Shown here: positions 1 through 6,851 of the stretch, piece by piece
Position numbering within the stretch: the stretch's first letter is position 1
Layout: each line of letters starts with the position of its first letter
DNA from: Aliterella sp. RAGGC_92
GTDB taxonomy: Bacteria > Cyanobacteriota > Cyanobacteriia > Cyanobacteriales > Chroococcidiopsidaceae
NCBI GenBank assembly: GCA_030826005.1
Contig: JAPJOW010000089.1
Location: 1 to 16,458 of the forward strand
Reading direction: 5' to 3'
Length of the DNA stretch: 16,458 nucleotides
Position numbers and translations under genes: made by a program
The notes under the pieces: generated by a model
What the model was told of the DNA's origin: nothing
Database searches by the model: none
Seen by the model: only the letters and a program-made list of their open reading frames with translations

Positions 1-69
1 TTAGGCGATCGTTCAATTTTATCAAAAAATATGTCTATTTAATCAATTTTGAGTGGGTATTCTAACTTT

Positions 70-1020
70 TTACTTTGAATATCTTTGCTGTTTTAGCGTA
101 TGAAACATATTTCTAAATTTTTTATAAATATCTGCATTTAATTTACTCTTGGTAAAAATTAGTATCTTCAAACGTATATAGTTTTTAGTGTATTGTAGTT
201 GAGGGTAAGATTTAATAGCTCGATTGCAGAAATTATTTGCTCCTGGGAAATCTTTATTTTCTAAAGATTTCCACGCTATATACAGATTCATCCGCCCGTA
301 AGTTTTTGCTTTAATAGGTAATAGTTCCGCCGACGCTGAACTAAACATTTTTTCAATTAATCTATCAAAGTCCGGTAGAATTTCTTGGGAATTTTTTGAT
401 GAATTTTTTGAATGCTGTCTGTAATATACTAATAGCTCTTTTATTAAGCCAAAATCATAATTTGCCGCAATTCGCGTCCACATCTCCCAGTCTTCGCCAA
501 AGCGCAAAGTTGAATCGAATAAGCCTACTTCATCAAAACAGACGCGACGTACCATTGGAATGCTACCACAGGGAATTAAACTGATTTCAATAATTTCTTT
601 CCTGATATTGCCTTGCTTAAAATCAATTTTTACTTCTGAAAGCGGGTTATTATTTTCGTCAGTTAATATCATCCACGTAGCGACTAATCCGACGGTGGGA
701 TGATTGTCTAAAAATTGTACTTGTTTTTCTAGTTTTGTCTGTTCCCACAGATCGTCTGCATCTAAAAATGCTATGTATTCACCTTTAGCATTACTAAGCG
801 CTGTATTTCGAGCGATGGATACACCTTGATTTGATTGGGAAATAAGTTTAATGCGGGGATCTGTTAAAGAACTTGCCCACTCAACTATATTATCTGAGCT
901 ACCATCATTAACAATTAAAATTTCCAAGTCAGTAAAAGTCTGTTGCAATACTGACTCTAATGTTTCTGGTAAATAACTCATTGCATTATAAGCAGGAATA
1001 ATTACAGAAACTTTTGGCAT
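70..1020 (-). CDS. Family 2 glycosyltransferase (exopolysaccharide synthesis)
   Basis: A 316-residue GT-A fold glycosyltransferase that should transfer a sugar from a nucleotide-sugar donor to a growing glycan at the inner face of the cytoplasmic membrane. Visible motifs are the N-terminal strand VSVIIPAYN (4-12), NDGSSD (38-43), the metal-binding FLDADDLW (85-92) and the acidic acceptor-side motif GEDWEMW (175-181). There is no signal peptide or clear membrane segment. The ATG at 1020 starts directly before the conserved first strand, so the start is secure. The protein resembles the GT2 enzyme encoded just upstream (1288-2226) over its first half, suggesting duplication and divergence. The gene is last in the visible minus-strand run, 267 bp after its neighbour, so it may have its own promoter. 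Family assignment is firm; donor, acceptor and linkage cannot be read from sequence. Confidence 0.9.
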   Translation of the reverse strand: MPKVSVIIPAYNAMSYLPETLESVLQQTFTDLEILIVNDGSSDNIVEWASSLTDPRIKLISQSNQGVSIARNTALSNAKGEYIAFLDADDLWEQTKLEKQVQFLDNHPTVGLVATWMILTDENNNPLSEVKIDFKQGNIRKEIIEISLIPCGSIPMVRRVCFDEVGLFDSTLRFGEDWEMWTRIAANYDFGLIKELLVYYRQHSKNSSKNSQEILPDFDRLIEKMFSSASAELLPIKAKTYGRMNLYIAWKSLENKDFPGANNFCNRAIKSYPQLQYTKNYIRLKILIFTKSKLNADIYKKFRNMFHTLKQQRYSK

Positions 1021-1287
1021 AATTAAAATAGCTCGCTGAGAGTTTTGGAGTTGAGTTTATATTTTAATTAGTCCACTAATACTACTTAGTTATACATGGC
1101 TAATTAAATAAAAAGCAGATGATGAGAAAATATTTCTACAATTTGACTGGATTACTGCTTAAGTATATCTTGTTGACTTGAGAGAGCGGGAAGGTTCTAT
1201 AAAGTTTGTGTAAGCAAATTGTGAAGTTAGCCTAAAAATCAGGATAATTTCTCAAGGGCGATCGCGTTCCACTTAAATCTAAAGTGT

Positions 1288-2226
1288 TTACCATTTTATT
1301 TGAGTTTCATAGAATGGGAATAGATTTGCACTAATAGTTTTGGATAAAAGTAAGAGTTTTAGCCGTCCCAAACTAAGTAAAGATGAGTCGTGCTTGATAT
1401 AGCTTATTAATACTTTTGCTGCTTTTGAACCTCTTTGCTTTTTTACACAATCTTGCAAAGCTTTAGACATCAAAAACTTATATAGAAAGCCTAAACTTTG
1501 CTTTCTCAAGTGTTGCAACGATTTTGGTGCTTGGCTATAAGCTCTCTCAATCACTTGCAACGAGGCTGTTTCCATTTTATAAATATTAGCAGACATCGAG
1601 TAGGGCGATATTCTATATAAAACTTGAGGATGTGGAACAACAACAAATTCATACCGCGCCGCCAGACGCAGCCACATATCCCAGTCTTCTGCGGAATTTA
1701 AAGACTCATCAAACCCACCTACCTCTTTTAAAGCTTGAGTACGGATTAAAGCATTAGAACCGCAAGCTAAAAAATTTCCGATTAAAAGCCGCTCGTAAAT
1801 GTTACCGCTAAGAGAAGTATAGGAAGCTGGTCTTAAAAATTTACCATTTTCATCAATATGGTCAGTCCAACTATAAGCAACAAAGGCTTGGGGGTTTTGC
1901 TCTAAAGCTTGTAATTGCAACTCTAATTTATCATTCGTCCAAAGATCGTCCGCATCTAAAAAAGCAATAAATTCGCCACAAGCACGCACAAACCCGCGAT
2001 TGCGACTTGCAGACAGCCCAGCATTTGAATAAGAAAATACTTTGATTCTCTCATCTTGAATACTACTAATAACTGCTAAAGTCTCATCTTGAGAGCCGTC
2101 ATTAATAACAATTATCTCAAAATTTTGATAAGTTTGTTGTAAAACCGATTCAATAGTTTGCTTAACTGTAGTTGCCCCATTGTAAACTGGGATTACTACA
2201 GATACATTTGGCTGGCTGCTATTCAT
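1288..2226 (-). CDS. Family 2 glycosyltransferase, translationally coupled to upstream GT4 gene
   Basis: A 312-residue GT2 enzyme for extending an exported polysaccharide. Motifs are VSVVIPVYNG (8-17), NDGSQD (42-47), FLDADDLW (89-96, metal/nucleotide-sugar site) and AEDWDMW near residue 187. I place the start at the ATG at 2226 rather than at a TTG at 2274. The ATG lies just before the conserved first strand, and its ATGA overlaps the TGA stop of the upstream GT4 gene, a common coupling arrangement in operons. The TTG start would add 16 polar residues of no evident role. The protein resembles the GT2 encoded at 70-1020, especially around ESVLQQT and the FIAFLDADDLW/YIAFLDADDLW motif. Substrate is unknown. 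Confidence 0.9.
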   Translation of the reverse strand: MNSSQPNVSVVIPVYNGATTVKQTIESVLQQTYQNFEIIVINDGSQDETLAVISSIQDERIKVFSYSNAGLSASRNRGFVRACGEFIAFLDADDLWTNDKLELQLQALEQNPQAFVAYSWTDHIDENGKFLRPASYTSLSGNIYERLLIGNFLACGSNALIRTQALKEVGGFDESLNSAEDWDMWLRLAARYEFVVVPHPQVLYRISPYSMSANIYKMETASLQVIERAYSQAPKSLQHLRKQSLGFLYKFLMSKALQDCVKKQRGSKAAKVLISYIKHDSSLLSLGRLKLLLLSKTISANLFPFYETQIKW

Positions 2227-3392
2227 AATACTGCTTGAATTACTTTTTTGGCTGTTTGTCCTGCCACTAACCAATTTAGGCGGGTTTGATATTCGTTGAA
2301 TGAAGAATAAGCTAAATTTTTGTAATCGCTGTAATTATTCATCAAACTTGCAATGTAATTACAGTATTCAGAAATATTTGCATTTAGGGCAAAAGTTTTG
2401 CCATTTAGATCGTGTTTAATTAAAGTGGGGATACCACCGATTTGAGTGCTTATACAAGGCAACCCAAAAGAGTTTGCTTCACAAAAAACATGAGGAGAAA
2501 AATCTGCTCTTGAAGGCAAAACTAAAAAATGTGACTCGGTAAATAGTTTCGTAATTTTATTCAAACCTTCCCAAGTGTATTTTGAAATAAAACCTAGCTT
2601 CTTCACGTAGCTAGGTAAAGGAACTTCGGTTTCAGGTTCGCAACCTACGACAGATAATTCTGTATTAATTCCTCTAGAATTTAATTCTTCAGCAATTTCA
2701 AAGGCAATATCTCCACCTTTTCTAAACCAATCTACACCAATAAACAGTAGCTTGCAGCACTCATTATTTTTAGCTTCTACGATATTATGGATATCTTCGC
2801 GATCGCGGTTGGTTTCTAAATTTGCTCCCCAAGGAACTACCGCTACTTTAGCCGGATTGATTCCATAGGTTTCAATTGCCGTTTGAGCCGCCCAATCAGA
2901 CAAAAAGATCGCTAACTGGCATCTTTCTAAGGCTAGTTTTTCCATTGCATATAGATCGTCAAGCGTTTCTTGGGTTAAGTTACTTAACCAAGAGTAAAAG
3001 TTAATCGATGCAGATAGGGGCGCATCTGTCCACAATACAATAGGTTGCTTGCATTCAAGGTGAGCTAAGGGAATAGTATTTTCTGGACACAACACTACAT
3101 CGGACTTAAATTTAGCTAGTTTTGGTAAAACTTGGGCGCTATAAGATTCTAAAACTGAAGGTTCTAAGAAATAAAAGTAATCTTTTTTAAATAGCTTTTG
3201 ATTAAAGTGCCACTTAAATTTATGCTTTAGCGAAGGCGGGGTCTGCTCTAGAGGGCCAAGATAATCTAAGACTGTAGATTGGGACTCTAAAGTTTTAGCT
3301 AGGTGATAACCTGCCCCACAAAGACCTATTTTGTTTTTAGGCCACTTTGTGGAGTCTAAAACATCATAGCTAGTTAGATAGGCTATTCGCAT
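2223..3392 (-). CDS. Family 4 (GT-B) glycosyltransferase
   Basis: A 389-residue retaining glycosyltransferase of the glycosyl transferases group 1 type. The N-terminal half begins MRIAYLTSYD with a glycine-rich loop (IGLCGAGYHLA). The C-terminal half carries the donor-site pattern GVDWFRKGGD and the PSRADFSPHVFCEANSFG segment (about 293-310), in which the first acid of the usual E-x7-E motif is Asp. No signal peptide or membrane span is evident, so it should act in the cytoplasm. It is the first gene of a short unit (GT4, then GT2 by ATGA overlap, then GT2) and lies downstream of a strong terminator that ends the ABC exporter gene, so this unit probably has its own promoter in 3393-3606. The role in polysaccharide chain extension is inferred from context; the sugar is unknown. 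Confidence 0.9.
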   Translation of the reverse strand: MRIAYLTSYDVLDSTKWPKNKIGLCGAGYHLAKTLESQSTVLDYLGPLEQTPPSLKHKFKWHFNQKLFKKDYFYFLEPSVLESYSAQVLPKLAKFKSDVVLCPENTIPLAHLECKQPIVLWTDAPLSASINFYSWLSNLTQETLDDLYAMEKLALERCQLAIFLSDWAAQTAIETYGINPAKVAVVPWGANLETNRDREDIHNIVEAKNNECCKLLFIGVDWFRKGGDIAFEIAEELNSRGINTELSVVGCEPETEVPLPSYVKKLGFISKYTWEGLNKITKLFTESHFLVLPSRADFSPHVFCEANSFGLPCISTQIGGIPTLIKHDLNGKTFALNANISEYCNYIASLMNNYSDYKNLAYSSFNEYQTRLNWLVAGQTAKKVIQAVL

Positions 3393-3451
3393 AATTCTGT
3401 AGCGTCCTTATTGGTGATTGTTAACTATTACGGGATGTAAAGTTATCCTAA

Positions 3452-3571
3452 CTATAGTAGTATCAATTCAACAAATTGGACTTGATAATAAGTTAGATAT
3501 TATTGTTAGCTAAACCGAAAAAAAATGCTCTTAAAAATTGTTTAGCGGTTGTCAATCCCTCTATAGTAGTA
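3452..3571. repeat. 11-bp direct repeat pair in an intergenic region
   Basis: CTATAGTAGTA occurs at 3452-3462 and again at 3561-3571, 109 bp apart, both upstream of the GT4 gene at 3392. Both copies are followed on the plus strand by AT-rich sequence containing ATCAA. They could be paired regulatory half sites or chance in AT-rich DNA. No protein that binds this word is known to me. Confidence 0.4.
3550..3555 (-). promoter_or_regulatory. Possible -35 element for the GT4-GT2 unit
   Basis: A perfect TTGACA is read on the minus strand between the terminator and the GT4 start. Only weak T/A-rich -10 matches (around TTTTAA) lie 14-16 bp downstream, so this is a candidate only. The 157-bp leader that would follow is AT-rich. 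A promoter somewhere in 3393-3606 is expected because of the terminator; this is the best -35 match seen. Confidence 0.25.
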
Positions 3572-3606
3572 ATTATCAAAGAAGTTTGATACTGTTAAAG
3601 CTAATG

Positions 3607-3637
3607 AAAAAAGATTGAAATACTGTATATTTCAATC
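3607..3637 (-). terminator. Intrinsic terminator of the ABC exporter gene
   Basis: A perfect 10-bp inverted repeat GATTGAAATA/TATTTCAATC (3613-3622 and 3628-3637) encloses a 5-nt loop. On the minus strand it is followed at once by six T (3612-3607). It lies 33 bp beyond the stop of the ABC gene in the correct orientation, so it should end the hepC-hepA transcript and separate it from the downstream GT4-GT2-GT2 unit. Confidence 0.85.
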
Positions 3638-3669
3638 CTCAGCATTTTGCATTTAATAATGTCTAATTG

Positions 3670-5520
3670 TCAGCTTTTTTGACCTAATTCATTTTGCATC
3701 TTGTGATAGTTCCATAATTTTCCTCGTTGGAGGAGTAACTCTTGATAAGCTCCCTGTTCGACGATTTTGCCTTGTTCTAGCACTACAACTTTATCGGCTT
3801 TAGCAATTGTCGATAAACGGTGAGCGATCGCAATTACCGTTCGTCCTACCGATAATTTTTCTAGTGATTCTTGGATTAGGCGTTCCGATACCGAGTCTAG
3901 GGCGCTAGTTGCTTCGTCAAGAATGAGAATTTCTGGATTGCGAAGTAAGGCGCGAGCGATCGCAATTCTTTGGCGTTGACCTCCAGATAGCCGTACACCT
4001 CGGTCTCCCAGTACTGTATTAAAGCCTTCAGGCATTTCTAAAATGAAGTCAAGAGCATTTGCTTGCTGGGCTGCTTGTTCGACTTCTGCTTGAGTTGCAG
4101 AGGCTTTGCCGTAAGCAATGTTATCAAAGACTGAAGTATTAAAAATGAAAGTATCTTGACTAACAACAGCCATCCGCTTGCGGACTGTATTAATATCAAA
4201 CTCGCGTAAGTCGATGCCATCATAAGACACCTGACCTTGCACGGGGTCGTAAAAGCGCGGGATTAGATCGGCTAAAGTCGTCTTACCCGCACCAGAAGAA
4301 CCGACTAAAGCTGTAGTCTGTCCTTTTTTAATTGTTAAGGTAATATTATTCAACACCAAAGAATTAGGAGCGTAGCCAAAGTCTACCGATCTAAATTCAA
4401 TTGCTTGTTTTAAGCCAGTAAATTCTCGCGTACCGTTGATTAAATATTTTTTATCCTCAGTTTTCAATAATCGCATCACGTTATCAATCGAGCCGCCATA
4501 ACTGCTTAATACAGCACGATTGCCATTGATCTCATGAATAGCAGGGACAAGCCTAAATAGTGTAAATAAGAATGTAAGCAGAGAAGCTATTTCTAAAGTT
4601 CCATTGGCAACAAACACCGTTAGCGCCAAAATAATCATGCTGACAAGAACGGTAGTAGCCGCACCTTCCGCCAGTGGTCTAACAATAGCTAAACCTAAAG
4701 TGGCTTTAATCGTACTTTGAACTACATCATTACTAGCCTTGTAGTATCGCTGGCGTTCAAAGTCTTGAGTAGCAGAAGCTTGAACGGTACGAATTCCGTT
4801 AATTAATTCAATAGCTCTAGACGCAAACCTACCGTTAGTTTTAGAGACGGCAAAACTTGCTTCTCTTACGCGCTTATTCAACGCTGATAATCCTACCGCC
4901 AAAAGTGTAAATAGAGCGATCGCAATGACCGATAGTTGCCAAGACAGTTGAAAAATTAAAACTCCATAGACCATGAGTGTCAAACCTTTAGTAAAGATAA
5001 AGGCACTCAAGCCAAAAGCTTGTTGCAGCCGAGAAATTTCTCCGGTAATTGTATTGATAAGTTCGCCGGAGTGGCTAGTTGAAAAGTAACTTAAACTTAA
5101 TGACTGTAGTTGTTCAAAAATTCTTTTTCTGAGCCGATCTATCAACTTCAGTTGAGTCATCTCAGTATAAACTTGGCATAGATAGTTAAAAACTGCCCGA
5201 ATCCAAGTTGCCGCGAGTATCAGTCCTGATACTCGATAAAGCCGCTCCATCGGAGGTTTATCTACTCCTAAAATAAAAGTATCAAACCATCCAAGACCCG
5301 TTTGAATTGGTGGAGAATCTGGATTGACTAAGCTTTGTAAAAATGCCAGTAGAAATCCTAACCCAAATCCTTCAAAAGCTGCCGCACCAATGGCAAAAAC
5401 TATTGCTAAAGTTGCAACTCCTGGAAAATACTTAAATTCTCTCAGCAGCAAGTAATTGTCTTTCCAAAAGCTGGTAGCTTTCAGGGATTTACGGATAGGA
5501 GCGGGAAGATTAAAACCCAT
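3670..5520 (-). CDS. hepA: HepA-like ABC exporter (fused membrane and ATPase domains)
   Basis: A 616-residue half-transporter of the type IV (ABCB/MsbA-like) exporter fold, which works as a homodimer in the cytoplasmic membrane. The membrane domain spans about residues 35-340 with hydrophobic helices near 36-62, 95-115, 173-212 and 275-325. The ATPase domain (about 373-616) is complete: Walker A GSSGAGKTT (407-415), Q-loop VSQD (Q455), signature LSGGQRQR (511-518), Walker B ILILDEATSALD (531-542) and H-loop His567. It starts 26 bp after the HepC-like gene and ends in a strong terminator. Adjacent hepC-hepA order is known from Anabaena, where HepA is needed to lay down heterocyst envelope polysaccharide. 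Here it probably exports a polysaccharide precursor or glycolipid. An MsbA-like lipid exporter is the alternative; the gene pair favours HepA. Key catalytic residues are intact. Confidence 0.85.
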   Translation of the reverse strand: MGFNLPAPIRKSLKATSFWKDNYLLLREFKYFPGVATLAIVFAIGAAAFEGFGLGFLLAFLQSLVNPDSPPIQTGLGWFDTFILGVDKPPMERLYRVSGLILAATWIRAVFNYLCQVYTEMTQLKLIDRLRKRIFEQLQSLSLSYFSTSHSGELINTITGEISRLQQAFGLSAFIFTKGLTLMVYGVLIFQLSWQLSVIAIALFTLLAVGLSALNKRVREASFAVSKTNGRFASRAIELINGIRTVQASATQDFERQRYYKASNDVVQSTIKATLGLAIVRPLAEGAATTVLVSMIILALTVFVANGTLEIASLLTFLFTLFRLVPAIHEINGNRAVLSSYGGSIDNVMRLLKTEDKKYLINGTREFTGLKQAIEFRSVDFGYAPNSLVLNNITLTIKKGQTTALVGSSGAGKTTLADLIPRFYDPVQGQVSYDGIDLREFDINTVRKRMAVVSQDTFIFNTSVFDNIAYGKASATQAEVEQAAQQANALDFILEMPEGFNTVLGDRGVRLSGGQRQRIAIARALLRNPEILILDEATSALDSVSERLIQESLEKLSVGRTVIAIAHRLSTIAKADKVVVLEQGKIVEQGAYQELLLQRGKLWNYHKMQNELGQKS

Positions 5521-5546
5521 AGGTAGCTGCTAATAATAATGATGGA

Positions 5547-6359
5547 CTAATTGATGCTGTTCGATAAAATTCTTAGTGCTGTTTGCAGGAGAATTTTTAA
5601 GTCCTTACTCAGCGACCAATTGTTCAGATAGTCTAAATGAGCCGCCGTAGTGGTATCTACAGGAAGCGGTGTCTTTATTTTTGGTATTCCTGTCATGCCT
5701 GGTAAAGCATTAAGTTGTTCCGGTGGTAGGTCAATTGCTGCTGTTAAAGTCCAAGGACGCGCTCCTACTAAACTCATGTCTCCACGTAAAACATTAAATA
5801 GCTGTGGCAAGTTTTGCAAGTAAGAGTAACGCTCCGCAGCTAAAAAATTAAATTTAAGTAACTGAAATATTTGACCTCGCTGACCAACACGCCATTGACG
5901 TATAAATATGGGAGATTGAGGCGAAGTTAACCATTGCCAACCAATTAGCCCTAAAATTATCGGACTTAGGAGGGCAACTAATACCGCCGCCGCCACAAAG
6001 TCGCACAGGCGCTTTAATCGCCAGCGAAAAGGGTATAGACGAGGAAGTTTTTGAGTTGTACCAGCCCGTAAAAATATAGGTTTGTTAGCATATTTGCCAG
6101 CTTTTGCCCATAATTTTAAATTTGCCGCACCTACGGCAGGGTCTATTTGAACTATTTTGACTGGTGATTTTTGCAAGCATTCTTGCAACCACTGCTCGTC
6201 TTCAATTTCTAGACCTACTTGATATGCTCGTGGCTTTCGAGCCTTTACTAGCAGTTGTTTTTGTTTCCACTTCAAAGTCCAGCCAATTAGTTTATATTCT
6301 GGTTGATGGGTATTTACCAGAGCATAAGTGGGTAGATTAGGAATTTTAGAGATTAACAT
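5547..6359 (-). CDS. hepC: HepC-like sugar-phosphate transferase (glycan-initiating), atypical active site
   Basis: A 270-residue protein of the bacterial sugar transferase family (PglC/WcaJ-type, PF02397), which normally transfers a phospho-sugar to undecaprenyl phosphate to begin a polysaccharide. Residues 1-110 form a soluble N-terminal region. Then come a basic stretch and hydrophobic helix with the family Ser-Pro (RLKRLCDF at 114-121, SP at 132-133), IFIRQWRVGQ (151-160), QLLKF (166-170) and LPQLFNVLRGDMSLVGARP (184-202). The C-terminal LDYLNNWSLSKDLKIL (242-257) matches the family tail. The catalytic Asp-Glu expected in LDELPQL is replaced by Gln182-Asn183, and the loop between KF and this motif is much shorter than in PglC. 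It may be inactive or use other residues. The hepA-like gene follows after 26 bp. The hepC symbol rests on family and pairing; whether all HepC proteins share this change I cannot say. Confidence 0.8.
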   Translation of the reverse strand: MLISKIPNLPTYALVNTHQPEYKLIGWTLKWKQKQLLVKARKPRAYQVGLEIEDEQWLQECLQKSPVKIVQIDPAVGAANLKLWAKAGKYANKPIFLRAGTTQKLPRLYPFRWRLKRLCDFVAAAVLVALLSPIILGLIGWQWLTSPQSPIFIRQWRVGQRGQIFQLLKFNFLAAERYSYLQNLPQLFNVLRGDMSLVGARPWTLTAAIDLPPEQLNALPGMTGIPKIKTPLPVDTTTAAHLDYLNNWSLSKDLKILLQTALRILSNSIN

Positions 6360-6709
6360 TGTATGGCGATCGCGTTTTTATGCTTGCTACAGAAACAATA
6401 ATTTAGGAAAATTTAGAACTGATTTTTCTCGGATGTGGCTTATCAATTTAAACACAAAAAGATTTTCTCAGTTTGCTCAAAATATCCATAAAATCAGCTT
6501 TTCAACTCGACCTATAATTAAATCTTCGTTCAAAGTTTTTACCTTTCAAATTTATTAAATTTGGATTGTAGGTTGATTTTTGTTAGCTGAAATTACTGAG
6601 CGTCTACTTGATTGATAACTCTTTAAAGGCACTATAAAGCATTATTACCAATCTCCTATTTCTTGCGTAACTATCTCAAGATGGATAGTATTATTTTTTA
6701 CACCGTTTT

Positions 6710-6731
6710 TACTAATTAATATTAGTTAGTA
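6710..6731. repeat. 22-bp AT-rich near-perfect palindrome
   Basis: The arms TACTAATTAAT (6710-6720) and ATTAGTTAGTA (6721-6731) pair at 10 of 11 positions; the only mismatch is T against G. No T-run follows the arms on the minus strand, so it does not look like a terminator for wzc. Symmetry and position upstream of hepC fit a dimeric regulator site or an mRNA hairpin. It overlaps the end of the tiny ORF at 6712-6789. Confidence 0.45.
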
Positions 6732-6789
6732 AGATGATTAAGCTGGAATTATTGCTAGGAAAGCGATAACTTTTTACGTTTTCCACCAT
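6712..6789 (-). CDS. Possible 25-residue small ORF with strong ribosome binding site
   Basis: An ATG at 6789 is preceded by GGAGGA (6800-6805), ten bases upstream, the best Shine-Dalgarno match noticed in the minus-strand polysaccharide region. The ORF begins MVENVKSYRF, ends in a hydrophobic stretch SLIILLTNIN and stops with TAG at 6712. It resembles no family I know. An overlapping 21-residue ORF in another frame (6755-6820, beginning MYNKHGGNKL, basic) covers the same stretch, so at most one is likely real and both may be chance. Confidence 0.2.
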   Translation of the reverse strand: MVENVKSYRFPSNNSSLIILLTNIN

Positions 6790-6851
6790 CGAGCTTATTT
6801 CCTCCGTGCTTATTATACATAAGTAAAACAATTACTCCTCTAACTTCGCTT

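Larger units (their letters stand above)
6360..6851. other. 492-bp AT-rich gap between wzc-like gene and hepC
   Basis: No conserved gene is seen on either strand. The gap holds a HIP1 site (GCGATCGC near 6365), a 22-bp near-palindrome (6710-6731), a small hairpin on the plus strand (ACTATC/GATAGT, 6670-6689) followed by a T-rich run, a perfect minus-strand TATAAT (6812-6817) without a recognisable -35, and two overlapping tiny minus-strand ORFs. No convincing terminator follows the wzc-like gene, so hepC may be reached by read-through or from a promoter inside this gap. Confidence 0.6.

Noticed and set aside
2227..2274. TTG start extending the GT2 protein by 16 residues
   Set aside because: The ATG at 2226 overlaps the upstream stop as ATGA and lies right before the conserved first strand; the extra residues are polar and unconserved in kind.
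6328..6558. 76-codon plus-strand frame over the hepC start
   Set aside because: It begins inside the hepC coding end on the other strand, has no ribosome binding site, and its composition is that of random AT-rich DNA.
6670..6698. Hairpin ACTATC/GATAGT followed by a T-rich run on the plus strand, as a terminator
   Set aside because: The stem has only six pairs with an 8-nt loop, and no plus-strand gene ends there. On the minus strand, where wzc would need it, no T-run follows.
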